A stretch of 64,000 bases of DNA from Bacteroidales bacterium (GTDB taxonomy: Bacteria; Bacteroidota; Bacteroidia; Bacteroidales; VadinHA17), in the NCBI GenBank assembly GCA_003141895.1, contig PLNT01000011.1, positions 47,112 to 111,111 of the forward strand. Direction: 5' to 3'. Below the pieces are notes generated by a model. It had not been told where the DNA came from, made no database searches, and was given only the letters and a program-made list of their open reading frames with translations. Below, one piece after another: positions 54,126 through 63,477 of this stretch. Numbering within the stretch: the first letter of the stretch is position 1; every line of letters starts with the position of its first letter. Made by a program: the position numbers and the translations under genes.

Positions 54126-55181
54126 ATGAAAAGAACAATTCTTATAACAGGAGGAGCTGGATTTATTGGATCGCATGTAGTAAAAAGATTTGTCCGGAAA
54201 TATTCAAGCTATCTGATTGTAAATGGAGATAAGCTTACTTATGCAGGAAATCTGGAAAACCTTACAGATATCGAAAAAGAAAAAAACTATAAATTTGAAA
54301 AAACCGATATAATTGAAAAACAAGCTGTTCTGGATCTTTTCGAAAAATATGATTTCGATGCAGTAATCCATCTGGCAGCTGAATCTCATGTTGATCGCTC
54401 AATAACTGATCCCGATGCATTTGTGTTTACAAATATCATTGGGACCGTAAATCTCCTTAATGCTTCTCTTAATAAATGGAAAAACGATTTTGAAAGAAAG
54501 CTTTTCTATCATATTTCTACCGATGAAGTATATGGTTCTCTTGGAAAAGAAGGGCAATTTACCGAGAAAACATCATACGATCCGAAAAGCCCCTATTCAG
54601 CTTCAAAGGCAAGTTCGGATCATATGGTAAGAGCCTATAGTCATACCTTCGGACTTCCTGCAATAATTTCAAATTGCTCTAACAATTACGGTCCAAACCA
54701 GTTTCCGGAAAAACTTATTCCACTTGCAATAAATAATATCAAAAATAATAAGCCAATTCCTGTCTACGGAAAGGGAGAGAATATCCGCGACTGGATTTAC
54801 GTTGAAGATCATGCTTCGGCAATAGATCTTATTTTTCATGGAGGAAAGATTGGCGAAACCTATAACATAGGTGGAAATAATGAGTGGAAAAATCTTGATC
54901 TGATTTTGCTGCTTTGCAGAATTATGGATAAGAAACTCAACAGGGCTGCAGGTACTTCCGAAAAACTTATTACTTATGTGAAGGACAGGCCCGGCCACGA
55001 TCTTAGATATGCTATTGACTCTTCTAAGTTGCAGACCGAACTGGGATGGTCACCTATCCCTGAATTTGCTCAGGGTCTGGAGAAAACTGTCGATTGGTAT
55101 CTGGCAAATACAAAATGGCTTGAGAGGATTATTTCAGGCGATTATAGCAAGTACTACGATAAGATGTACTCAGGGAGATAA
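54126..55181 (+). CDS. rfbB: dTDP-glucose 4,6-dehydratase
   Basis: 351 residues, extended SDR. Opening ITGGAGFIGSHVVKRFV, then HLAAESHVDRSITDPDAF. The catalytic Thr-Asp-Glu is in ISTDEVYGSLG, and YxxxK in YSASKASSDH. The substrate loop SNCSNNYGPNQFPEKLIPL is typical of RmlB/RfbB. It makes dTDP-4-keto-6-deoxyglucose, precursor of rhamnose, fucosamine-type and other deoxy sugars. RmlA, RmlC and RmlD are not next to it, so the final sugar is unknown. It is the last gene of the operon and converges with glmS. Confidence 0.93.
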   Translation: MKRTILITGGAGFIGSHVVKRFVRKYSSYLIVNGDKLTYAGNLENLTDIEKEKNYKFEKTDIIEKQAVLDLFEKYDFDAVIHLAAESHVDRSITDPDAFVFTNIIGTVNLLNASLNKWKNDFERKLFYHISTDEVYGSLGKEGQFTEKTSYDPKSPYSASKASSDHMVRAYSHTFGLPAIISNCSNNYGPNQFPEKLIPLAINNIKNNKPIPVYGKGENIRDWIYVEDHASAIDLIFHGGKIGETYNIGGNNEWKNLDLILLLCRIMDKKLNRAAGTSEKLITYVKDRPGHDLRYAIDSSKLQTELGWSPIPEFAQGLEKTVDWYLANTKWLERIISGDYSKYYDKMYSGR

Positions 55182-55203
55182 CACCCCCTCACGCTTCGCG
55201 TGG
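55182..55203. repeat. short hairpin (truncated family A copy 8) between rfbB and glmS
   Basis: CACCCCCTCACGCTTCGCGTGG matches one arm of copy 6. The CACGC/GCGTG stem has a TTC loop. It lies in the 28 bases between two convergent stops and may help terminate either transcript. Confidence 0.5.
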
Positions 55204-55209
55204 TCTGTG

Positions 55210-57045
55210 TTATTCTACTGTAACAGATTTAGCCAGATTCCTGGGCTGATCAACATTGCATCCTCTTAATACTGCAATATGGTATGAAAGTAATTGAAGG
55301 GGGATAACAGCCAGAAGTCCGGAAAAGATAGGAAGCGTTTCCGGAACTTCAAGAACATAATCAGCCATTTTACTTATTATCTCATCACCCTCCGTTACGA
55401 TCGCTACTACTTTTCCCTTTCTTGCCTTAATTTCCTGAATGTTACTGACAATTTTATCATAGGTGTCATCTTTTGTTGCCACAACTACTACAGGCATGTT
55501 TTCATCAATAAGAGCAATAGGACCATGTTTCATTTCTGCAGCAGGATAACCCTCGGCATGGATATACGAAATTTCCTTAAGTTTCAGAGCTCCCTCCAAT
55601 GCAACCGGGAACAGATAACCCCTTCCTAAGTAAAGAGCATTGTGAGTATTTTTGAATATTTTTGAAAGCTCAAGGGCCTGATCATTTACTTTTAGTGCTC
55701 TCTCAATTTTACCCGGAATTGCAACCAGTTCCTTTATCAATACCTTATAGTTCAGATCAGAGATAATTCCTTTTTTATGACCGATTTCAAATGCAATCAT
55801 GGCCAGAACCAAAACCTGTGTTGTGAAGGCTTTTGTTGAGGCGACCCCTATTTCCGGTCCGGCATGTGTATAAACACCTGCATCCGTTTCACGGGGAATG
55901 CTACTCCCTACAACATTACAAATTCCTATAACTTTAGCACCTCTGCTTTTGGCCAGCTTAACCGCTGCCAGTGTGTCTGCCGTTTCACCACTCTGACTTA
56001 TTGCAATTACAAAATCGCCTTTTTTTATAATCGGATTTCTATATCTGAATTCAGATGCATATTCCACCTCAACGGGAATCCGGGTATATTCTTCAAAAAT
56101 ATATTCTCCAACTAATCCGGCATGCCACGAAGTGCCGCAGGCTATAATAATTATTCTTTCAGCCTGGGTCATAGGTTCCATTACACTATGCAAACCCCCG
56201 AGCATAACACTTGAGTTATCAGGTAAAATCCTTCCCCTGAAGGTATCGTGTATGGCTCTGGGTTGTTCAAAAATCTCTTTCAGCATAAAGTGATCAAACC
56301 CTTCTTTATCAATTTCTCCGATTTTCAGGTCTATTTTCTTCACCTCAGGCTGGAACTTTTCTGTTTTGATTGATTTTAGAATGAGCTCATCTTTTTTTAC
56401 TATAGCAAGATCGTCATCTTTCAGATAGATAACACGTTGTGTATATTGAACTATAGGTGTTGCATCGGAAGCAATAAAATTTTCACCTTCACCCACCCCG
56501 ATAACGAGCGGGCTTCCTTTTTTGGCTGCAAATAATCTGTCCGGCTCTTTAGTGCAAATTATTACAAGACCGTATGCGCCTTCAACTCTGTTAAGTGCCA
56601 GGGTGATTGCCTGTTCGGCAGTAAGATCACCTTCGAGGTACATGTGTTCTATAAGATTTGCAAGAACTTCAGTATCAGTCTGGCTCGAAAATTTCACTCC
56701 CCTGCTCTCAAGGTGTTTTTTCAGTCGCGCATAATTCTCGATAATGCCGTTATGAACAACAACAAAATTGCCTTTATATGATACTTGCGGATGTGCATTA
56801 AGTTCATTGGGTTCACCATGTGTGGCCCACCTTGTATGGCCCATTCCTGTTGTTCCGTCGAAGCTGGTTTTATTAACCATATCTTCAAGGTCTTTTACCC
56901 GGCCCGCACATTTGAAAATTTTTGTTTCGCCATTCACAAGAGCCATCCCGGCCGAATCATATCCACGGTATTCGAGCCTTTTCAGACCACTAATGATGAT
57001 TTCCCGGGCATGTTTTGTCCCAATATATCCAATGATACCACACAT
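55210..57045 (-). CDS. glmS: glutamine--fructose-6-phosphate aminotransferase (isomerizing)
   Basis: 611 residues, the standard length. It makes glucosamine-6-phosphate from fructose-6-phosphate and glutamine. The class II amidotransferase nucleophile is Cys2 in MCGIIGYIG; GHTRWATHGEPNELNAHP is also present. Two SIS domains follow, with IIACGTSWHAGLVGEY and AISQSGETADT. The C-terminus ends QPRNLAKSVTVE, the conserved tail. It supplies UDP-GlcNAc for peptidoglycan and for the opposing sugar-nucleotide operon. It is the last of three minus-strand genes (GT5-like, DUF4270, glmS), an order seen in other Bacteroidota. Confidence 0.97.
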   Translation of the reverse strand: MCGIIGYIGTKHAREIIISGLKRLEYRGYDSAGMALVNGETKIFKCAGRVKDLEDMVNKTSFDGTTGMGHTRWATHGEPNELNAHPQVSYKGNFVVVHNGIIENYARLKKHLESRGVKFSSQTDTEVLANLIEHMYLEGDLTAEQAITLALNRVEGAYGLVIICTKEPDRLFAAKKGSPLVIGVGEGENFIASDATPIVQYTQRVIYLKDDDLAIVKKDELILKSIKTEKFQPEVKKIDLKIGEIDKEGFDHFMLKEIFEQPRAIHDTFRGRILPDNSSVMLGGLHSVMEPMTQAERIIIIACGTSWHAGLVGEYIFEEYTRIPVEVEYASEFRYRNPIIKKGDFVIAISQSGETADTLAAVKLAKSRGAKVIGICNVVGSSIPRETDAGVYTHAGPEIGVASTKAFTTQVLVLAMIAFEIGHKKGIISDLNYKVLIKELVAIPGKIERALKVNDQALELSKIFKNTHNALYLGRGYLFPVALEGALKLKEISYIHAEGYPAAEMKHGPIALIDENMPVVVVATKDDTYDKIVSNIQEIKARKGKVVAIVTEGDEIISKMADYVLEVPETLPIFSGLLAVIPLQLLSYHIAVLRGCNVDQPRNLAKSVTVE

Positions 57046-57097
57046 AATTAATCGTTTTAGTATGTAAACACAAAAGTATTACTTTGGTTCACAAAAT

Positions 57098-58507
57098 CTA
57101 GAACTTAGTGTAGGTAAATACAAATTTAACAGGGGTTTTGCTTTTATTTGTGTAAAAGATAACGTTCCCGTGAGTCTCCATGCTACTCTGCGATTGCGCT
57201 GCATTACTCTCGAAAACCTCCACTTCAGGCTTCAATGCGTCGGTAGCATCATTCAGGTACAACTGTACGTAAGCCGGAATATTGAAATTATAGACTTTGT
57301 TTACTGAATCCAGTGTCCCGTCAAAGAAGGCATGATTCAAATCATTTGCTGACATCGAATAATCAGGAACTACATACTTTGTACCGTTACTTGCTTTATA
57401 TCTCAGGTATAAATTAGCTGGCAATGATTTTGATATATATTTCGTATTGTTTTCACTATCGAATTTTACGGGAATGACTAGCTTGGCTCTGTTAACTGCA
57501 ATTTTTCCAAAGGATGGGTCATTTTTTACTTTTTCAAGTCCGGGCAGTTCTATTTTTGTGTAAACTCCATTAAGAGACTGCAGGTATGACAGAGTATCTT
57601 TATAAGTTGTATTACGGTGAATCATTTTATCTCCTGTCGTCGCCGTTGTGAAATCATGTTTGAAAACATTAAATGAAGAATTTATATTCTTTGCATCCAG
57701 ATTGAAAGCATATTCAACAATTGCGCCCGTATCATCATGTCCGTACAGAGTAAAATAATTATAATATTTTAGCTGATCATAAATAAGACTTAATGAAATC
57801 ATTAATGGATCGGAACTTGGATCCATTTGGAAATATAATCCTTTGAAATATGCTCTGAAATCGGCTTTATTATTATTGTAAAACAGTTGCGTAGTGTCAC
57901 GTATTAAATAATTCCCAAATTCTATCCCATTCGGCAGTTTGAGCGCTATGTCATTTATTGTATCAGCTCTCAATGCAGGAAGAGGAATATTAGCAACCTT
58001 AAAACCGGTAAGAGGGATAGGTGAAGATGAATAATACGCTGAATCAGTATAGATCTGATTACTTATCTCATATACGCTTATCGAATGTGTAGCGCCCGAT
58101 GCTACTCCCTTTACAGATAGTATATGCAGGATCAATGACATGGAATCGACAGTAAATGGAACTGCATCCCATGAGGGATTGAGCCTTATCTGAGTAACAA
58201 AACCTGCATTCGTCGTCCCAAAATAGGGACTGTATTCCTGCCCGAGATAAGAAACATGGGGATTATCGGTCCTTACGGAATCATCATACCTCGTATAAGA
58301 AACCGGATGTAAAGTATCAATGCTACTAATTGATACAAAATCGCTATTTGGAAGCAGATCACCCCCCTGTTTTAATATTCCTTTTTCACATGAACCGGCA
58401 AGTACCATCACTAAAGTAATGAGAGAAAGGCGAAAAATGTATTTTATAGGTTTAAGAACAGAAATAATTCTGTGAGTATGTCGGAGCGTATTATAATATC
58501 TTATCAT
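57098..58507 (-). CDS. DUF4270 domain lipoprotein
   Basis: About 469 residues. The hydrophobic segment FRLSLITLVMVLAGSC provides a lipobox cysteine after a long basic leader, and the DUF4270 body follows (GGDLLPNSDFVSISSIDT, SYLGQEYSPYFGTTNAGFVTQI, repeated beta strands to FVFTYTKF). The start is uncertain: an ATG at 58507 is taken, but in-frame ATGs extend to 58555. All overlap the upstream GT5-like gene, which ends at 58491. DUF4270 proteins are Bacteroidota-specific, surface-exposed or periplasmic, and of unknown function. It lies 52 bases upstream of glmS on the same strand. Confidence 0.82.
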   Translation of the reverse strand: MIRYYNTLRHTHRIISVLKPIKYIFRLSLITLVMVLAGSCEKGILKQGGDLLPNSDFVSISSIDTLHPVSYTRYDDSVRTDNPHVSYLGQEYSPYFGTTNAGFVTQIRLNPSWDAVPFTVDSMSLILHILSVKGVASGATHSISVYEISNQIYTDSAYYSSSPIPLTGFKVANIPLPALRADTINDIALKLPNGIEFGNYLIRDTTQLFYNNNKADFRAYFKGLYFQMDPSSDPLMISLSLIYDQLKYYNYFTLYGHDDTGAIVEYAFNLDAKNINSSFNVFKHDFTTATTGDKMIHRNTTYKDTLSYLQSLNGVYTKIELPGLEKVKNDPSFGKIAVNRAKLVIPVKFDSENNTKYISKSLPANLYLRYKASNGTKYVVPDYSMSANDLNHAFFDGTLDSVNKVYNFNIPAYVQLYLNDATDALKPEVEVFESNAAQSQSSMETHGNVIFYTNKSKTPVKFVFTYTKF

Positions 58508-59294
58508 AAAAATCATTATAGGCATCAATATATTCCGATTCATCCTTAAATTCAAGAACCGGTTTGTTAACTGTAATCAGATATTTCTTCAGATCTTCGT
58601 TTATGTCTTCGCTCCCGATAATAATTCCATCAGAATATTTGATAGCTAGTTTAGACACATTAACAAAATCGGGTTTCTTAACCATTTTAAGATTTTCCCC
58701 ATCTATTCCGTCAAATCGCAGTTTATCAGCGAATGTTGATCTAAACGGCGTTTTAAAATCATTATTGTAAATGGAATAGATTATTTTGTAGTTGTGAAAA
58801 AGCGGATCATCATTATAAATACTTCTCAGATAAACCGGGACCAGAGCTGACATCCATCCGTGACAATGAACAATATCAGGGGCCCATCGAAGTTTTTTAA
58901 CAGTTTCAATTACACCACGGGCAAAAAAAAGTGCACGTTCATCATTATCCTCAAATTCCCTGCCTGATGCATCGCTGATTATATGTTTCCGCTGAAAATA
59001 GTCATCATTATCAATAAAGTAGACTTGCATCCTGGCAGACTGGATAGACGCAACTTTAATTATAAGAGGATGGTCAGTATCGTCAATTATCAGATTCATC
59101 CCTGAAAGCCGGATCACTTCATGAAGCTGATTCCTTCTTTCGTTGATACAACCATACCTCGGCATAAAAGTACGGATCTCTTTGCCTCTTTCCTGAATGC
59201 CCTGTGGAAGAAACCGTCCGATCTTCGACAACTTTGTCTCACCTAAGTAAGGAGTGATTTCCTGTGAAATGAATAATACCTTCCTGCTTTCCAT
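58491..59294 (-). CDS. stand-alone glycogen/starch synthase N-terminal domain (GT5-like)
   Basis: 267 residues, about half of a normal glycogen synthase. The sequence follows the GT5 N-terminal domain: VLFISQEITPYLGETKLSKI, IRTFMPRYGCINERRNQLHE, DDYFQRK, ALFFARG and the conserved PDIVHCHGWMSALVPVYL. The C-terminal nucleotide-binding domain is missing: the protein ends in YDAYNDFYDKIL-like helices. The K-x-G-G-L motif that binds ADP-glucose reads TKLSKIGRFLP here, so glucan synthesis is doubtful. The form is conserved in Bacteroidota next to panC, as here. It may be regulatory, or it may use another sugar nucleotide with a partner. Confidence 0.8.
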   Translation of the reverse strand: MESRKVLFISQEITPYLGETKLSKIGRFLPQGIQERGKEIRTFMPRYGCINERRNQLHEVIRLSGMNLIIDDTDHPLIIKVASIQSARMQVYFIDNDDYFQRKHIISDASGREFEDNDERALFFARGVIETVKKLRWAPDIVHCHGWMSALVPVYLRSIYNDDPLFHNYKIIYSIYNNDFKTPFRSTFADKLRFDGIDGENLKMVKKPDFVNVSKLAIKYSDGIIIGSEDINEDLKKYLITVNKPVLEFKDESEYIDAYNDFYDKIL

Positions 59295-59481
59295 TTTCCT
59301 GCCTGATATACCATTTCGATTTAAGGTGCAAAGATAGTAAAAAAATATAACATTATAAATATGACCTTATTCATCAGGAACCGAATATAAGACCAAATGA
59401 AGCTCCATTTTTAATAAGATGTTTATCTTCGTACTGAAAAATCACCTAATAACATGTGTCAGATAATAAATTTCATCTATA

Positions 59482-60339
59482 ATGAAAGTCGTTAGTACTG
59501 TAAATGAACTGCAATATCTTCTGAAAGAATTAAATCTTTCCCCGGTTGGTTTTGTACCCACAATGGGAGCTCTTCACGAAGGACATATGTCGCTTGTCGT
59601 CAATGGAATACAGAGATGCCCGATAGTCGTTGTGAGTATTTTTGTAAATCCTACCCAGTTCAATGATAAAAATGATCTGAGAAATTATCCCAGCACTCCT
59701 GAAGCCGATCTCGGGCTTCTTCAGAAAATCATGAGAGAGAAAGATATTGTATTTATTCCCACGGTGCAAGAAATTTACCCTGAAGAAGATAAGAGAAAAT
59801 TTCTTTTTGAGAATCTTGATAATGTAATGGAAGCACTTCACCGACCGGGACATTTTAACGGGGTTGCCCAGGTTGTAACCCGGTTATTTGATATTGTTAA
59901 GCCCGATATTGCTGTCTTCGGGATGAAAGATTTTCAGCAGCTTGCAATTGTTAAAGCCTTAGTAAAACAAACAGGCAATAAGGTGAAAATAATCACCAGT
60001 CCTATAATCAGGGAAAATGACGGATTGGCAATGAGCAGCCGTAACAGGCTTCTTGAGCCAGAGATACGAAAACATGTTCCGGTAATCTATAAAACTATTT
60101 CAGCGGCTGCTGAAATGATAAATGATAACGACATATCTAAAATAAAATCATTTGTTTCAGACCGTATAAACAAAGAACCTGGATTAAAACTTGAATATTT
60201 TGAGATTGTGGATGATATTGAACTCATTCCGCTACGAAAAAAATCTGAAATGAAGCGTGACAGACACTATGTTGGATGCATTGCAGTAACCGCAGGAAAT
60301 ATTCGCCTGATAGATAATATTGAAATTGGATTGGTCTGA
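59482..60339 (+). CDS. panC: pantothenate synthetase
   Basis: 285 residues. It joins pantoate and beta-alanine with ATP. The ATP-binding HIGH-like motif is in FVPTMGALHEGHMSLV near residues 24-39. VSIFVNPTQF, GHFNGVAQVV, VFGMKDFQQLAIV and the KMSKS-like GLAMSSRN complete the pattern. It is divergent from the GT5-like gene and followed 51 bases later by panD, so both terminal steps of pantothenate synthesis are adjacent. A TATCTTCG box at 59424-59431 could be its -7 element. Confidence 0.96.
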   Translation: MKVVSTVNELQYLLKELNLSPVGFVPTMGALHEGHMSLVVNGIQRCPIVVVSIFVNPTQFNDKNDLRNYPSTPEADLGLLQKIMREKDIVFIPTVQEIYPEEDKRKFLFENLDNVMEALHRPGHFNGVAQVVTRLFDIVKPDIAVFGMKDFQQLAIVKALVKQTGNKVKIITSPIIRENDGLAMSSRNRLLEPEIRKHVPVIYKTISAAAEMINDNDISKIKSFVSDRINKEPGLKLEYFEIVDDIELIPLRKKSEMKRDRHYVGCIAVTAGNIRLIDNIEIGLV

Positions 60340-60390
60340 ACCAAAAGGTTAATTAACTTTGCAATTATTAAGATCAACACAATTTCAATA

Positions 60391-60741
60391 ATGTTAGTAG
60401 AAGTAATCAAATCAAAGATTCATAAGGTTACAGTTACCGAAGCAAACCTGCAATACATTGGAAGTATTACAATTGATGAAGACCTTATGGATGCCGCGAA
60501 CCTGATTGAAAATGAAAAAGTTCATGTTTTGAACCTTAATAACGGAGAGCGTCTGGTGACCTATATAATAAAAGGAGCCCGCGGTTCCGGAGATATTTGC
60601 ATTAATGGAGCTGCGGCAAGAAAGGTCATTGTCGGCGATATTGTTATTATAATGTCATTCGGATTGCTCGATTTTCAGGAAGCTAAATCATTCAAACCTG
60701 TCATTGTTTTCCCCGATACCAAAACCAACAAACTGATCTGA
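60391..60741 (+). CDS. panD: aspartate 1-decarboxylase proenzyme
   Basis: 116 residues, pyruvoyl enzyme. It makes beta-alanine from aspartate. The self-cleavage site Gly24-Ser25 lies in YIGSITID, Lys9 and His11 are in KSKIHKVTV, and [13 protein letters not shown] matches the family. It follows panC directly and supplies its beta-alanine. The next gene starts two bases after its stop. Confidence 0.96.
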   Translation: MLVEVIKSKIHKVTVTEANLQYIGSITIDEDLMDAANLIENEKVHVLNLNNGERLVTYIIKGARGSGDICINGAAARKVIVGDIVIIMSFGLLDFQEAKSFKPVIVFPDTKTNKLI

Positions 60742-60743
60742 AG

Positions 60744-61781
60744 TTGAGAAAAGGCCTGTTACAGACTCTTAAGTTTATTGCTTTCCTAGCTATCGGAATA
60801 GTCCTTCTTTGGCTGGCATTCAGGAATGTAAACTTTGCAAAACTCACAGATTTACTGAAAGAGGCAGATTATTCATGGTTGATTCTATCCGTTTTATTCG
60901 GGCTGTTTGCTCTTGTAAGCCGGGCCAGAAGATGGGTGTTGCTTGTTAATTCACTTGGATTCAAATCTTCAACAAGAAACGCTTTTTATGCTCTGATGAC
61001 CGGTTATCTGGCTAATCTCGCCTTACCACGTATAGGAGAAATTACACGTTGCCTGGCACTGGGTAAAAAAGAAAAAATTCCTGTCGATCAGTTAATAGGT
61101 ACGGTTGTGATTGAGAGAACGATCGATTTTTTCTCACTTCTGACAATAATGATGATCCTGATATTTACAAGCGGAGATCAGATAAACCAGTTTCTAAAAG
61201 AAAGTATTCTCATACCAGTACAGCAAAAAATATTCAGTATTTTTGGTAATACATGTATCCTTTGGGTGGTGCTCTTTCTGGTTGGGGTTACCTCCCTTTA
61301 CCTGATTATCAGACACAAAAAAAGGCTTCGTAAAATCCGTTTTTTTTCAAAATTCTTCGACGTTGCGAAAGGAATAATCAGCGGCCTTAAAACCATAACT
61401 AAGCTCAAGAGAAAAGGAGAATTCATTTTACATACTGTTTTCATCTGGCTTAACTACGCTCTCATGACATGGGTAGTGGTCTTCTCCCTTGAAAGCACTT
61501 CACACCTGACTTTTGGAAATAGTATTTTTATATTAGTAATAGGTGGTCTGGCAATGTCAGCACCTGTTCCGAGTGGCCTTGGTGCATTTCATTATATAGT
61601 ATCGCGCGGACTGCTTTTTGTTAACGGTATTCCTATTGAGGACGGCCTTGCCTATGCGTTGCTTTCTCATGAATCGCAATTGATTTTTATAGCTATCGTC
61701 GGAGCTATATCTTTCTTTATAATTTTCAGGAAAGAGAAAATAGCTTTTCCTCCTTTGGTTCAACCTCCCAACCCTGCCTGA
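60744..61781 (+). CDS. UPF0104 / lysylphosphatidylglycerol synthase TM-domain family protein
   Basis: 345 residues from a TTG start two bases after panD. About eight hydrophobic helices are visible, including FIAFLAIGIVLLWLAF, LILSVLFGLFALVS, LLTIMMILIFTSG and ILVIGGLAMSAPVPSGLGAF. PRIGEITRCLALGKK is the family signature in the first cytoplasmic loop. The family comprises the flippase-like half of MprF without the aminoacyl transferase part, and likely moves or shields lipids. It is probably co-transcribed with panCD though unrelated in function. No substrate can be named. Confidence 0.82.
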   Translation: MRKGLLQTLKFIAFLAIGIVLLWLAFRNVNFAKLTDLLKEADYSWLILSVLFGLFALVSRARRWVLLVNSLGFKSSTRNAFYALMTGYLANLALPRIGEITRCLALGKKEKIPVDQLIGTVVIERTIDFFSLLTIMMILIFTSGDQINQFLKESILIPVQQKIFSIFGNTCILWVVLFLVGVTSLYLIIRHKKRLRKIRFFSKFFDVAKGIISGLKTITKLKRKGEFILHTVFIWLNYALMTWVVVFSLESTSHLTFGNSIFILVIGGLAMSAPVPSGLGAFHYIVSRGLLFVNGIPIEDGLAYALLSHESQLIFIAIVGAISFFIIFRKEKIAFPPLVQPPNPA

Positions 61782-62096
61782 TTTATTTGACCATCTTCCC
61801 AATATTTTATCCGGCCTGGGCCCCCTGCCCCCCTAAAGGGGGGTTAATACTCTAATTATTTGAAGATTACTTTTTGTATAGTAAAAATGAACCCATTCTG
61901 CAGTACTGTTTGGCTCAGTATCCTTTATATTCTACTAACTGAAAACACTTTTCATACCAGCCATAGTTAGATTTTATTAAGTAAATTTAGGTAGTTTTAT
62001 ATCCATCTTTATATAATTGAAATATTAATAAATTAATAGCCGTTTTTACCCCCCTTTAGGGTGGAAGGGGGGCAAAGCACAATGGGGGTTAAAATT
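61782..62096. repeat. intergenic region with inverted C/G-tract arms (family A copy 9)
   Basis: The left arm (61819-61850, CCCCCCTAAAGGGGGGTTAA) and the right arm (62047-62080, CCCCCCTTTAGGGTGGAAGG) are inverted and about 200 bases apart. This is a wider spacing than in the other copies. The AT-rich core has no gene. An in-frame ATG for radA occurs within the right arm at 62061 but the family start is at 62097. Confidence 0.6.
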
Positions 62097-63458
62097 ATGG
62101 CCAAGTCCAAAACAATATTTGTATGCCAGAACTGCGGAGTTGAATCTGCAAAGTGGATCGGACGATGTCCTTCATGTAAAGAATGGAATACCTATCATGA
62201 AGAAATAATTGCTCCTGCATCTTCGAGGGAATCGTCATTCATTATGAACCAGGAAAAAAGGAAGCCTGAACTCCTCGATAGTATCAAGGCTGATGAGTAC
62301 GGCCGTCAAAAGACAGGCATATCGGAACTCGACCGTATCCTTGGCGGGGGCATTGTTGGTGGTTCGCTTATTCTTCTTGGGGGAGAACCAGGTGTAGGCA
62401 AATCAACCCTGGCTCTCCAACTGGCCCTGGCACTGAAAGGGAAAAATATACTGTATGTGTCAGGAGAAGAAAGTGAAGAACAAATAAGTCTCAGGGCACG
62501 AAGGATGAAAAACACAAATCCATTATGTTATATTCTCAGTGAAACTGATCTTGAAAGTATTCTCACGCATGCTGAAAATATAAAACCGGGATTAATAATA
62601 ATTGACTCAATCCAGACTATAAACAATTCACTGTTGGAATCTTCTGCCGGTTCAGTAACACAGGTCAGAGAATGCGCTGCCCAGCTTCTGAAATACTCAA
62701 AGATTACAGGGATACCTGTTTTCCTGATCGGTCATATTACAAAGGATGGAACACTTGCAGGTCCAAAAGTTCTTGAGCACATAGTAGATGTGGTTCTCTA
62801 CTTTGAAGGTGATAACAATTATGTCTACAGGATTCTCCGTTCAGTAAAAAACAGGTTCGGATCAACATCTGAGCTGGGTATTTTTGAAATGGTCGAAACC
62901 GGATTGAGAGAGGTTGATAATCCTTCTGAAATGTTTATCAATCAGCACGATGAAGCTCTGAGTGGAATCTCGATTGCTGCAACTGTCGATGGACTGAGGC
63001 CCTTTCTTATAGAGACCCAGGCTTTAGTCAGCAGCGCCGTTTATGGAACGCCGCAAAGAAGCTCAACCGGGTTTGATATAAGAAGACTTAATATGTTGCT
63101 TGCGGTTCTTGAAAAAAGAGCTGGTTTTAAATTAGGTGTTAAAGATGTATTCCTGAATATAGCAGGAGGCATCAAGGTAAATGATCCGGCGATAGATATG
63201 GCGATAATGAGTTCTGTGCTTTCGTCAAATCTTGATATACCGATAGGACGTGAAACCTGTTTTGCAGGAGAAGCTGGACTTTCGGGAGAAATAAGACCTG
63301 TCTCCCGGATTGAACAAAGAATAAGGGAAGCTTCAAAAATGGGTTTCAACAAAATATATATATCCAAATATCACAGGAATATCTCCCTCAAGGATCTTAG
63401 CATAGAAGTTATACAGGTAGGGAAGATAGAGAATCTGATAAGGGGGCTGTTTAGCTAG
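62097..63458 (+). CDS. radA: DNA repair protein RadA
   Basis: 453 residues from the ATG at 62097, directly before the conserved AKSKTIFVCQNCG. The N-terminal zinc finger is C-x2-C...C-x2-C (CQNCGVESAKWIGRCPSC). The RecA-like ATPase has GGEPGVGKST at ~97-106, and the RadA-specific KNRFG motif is in SVKNRFGSTSE. The C-terminal third is the Lon-protease-like domain (ISIAATVDGLRPFLIETQAL, AGEAGLSGEIRPV). RadA promotes branch migration in recombination. An upstream in-frame ATG at 62061 lies in a palindromic repeat and would add 12 unconserved residues. Confidence 0.95.
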   Translation: MAKSKTIFVCQNCGVESAKWIGRCPSCKEWNTYHEEIIAPASSRESSFIMNQEKRKPELLDSIKADEYGRQKTGISELDRILGGGIVGGSLILLGGEPGVGKSTLALQLALALKGKNILYVSGEESEEQISLRARRMKNTNPLCYILSETDLESILTHAENIKPGLIIIDSIQTINNSLLESSAGSVTQVRECAAQLLKYSKITGIPVFLIGHITKDGTLAGPKVLEHIVDVVLYFEGDNNYVYRILRSVKNRFGSTSELGIFEMVETGLREVDNPSEMFINQHDEALSGISIAATVDGLRPFLIETQALVSSAVYGTPQRSSTGFDIRRLNMLLAVLEKRAGFKLGVKDVFLNIAGGIKVNDPAIDMAIMSSVLSSNLDIPIGRETCFAGEAGLSGEIRPVSRIEQRIREASKMGFNKIYISKYHRNISLKDLSIEVIQVGKIENLIRGLFS

Positions 63459-63477
63459 TATGTTTATGGGATTATAA

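Noticed and set aside
62061-62096. An earlier ATG start for radA
   Set aside because: The 12 extra codons come from a palindromic repeat; the conserved zinc-finger leader starts at 62097.
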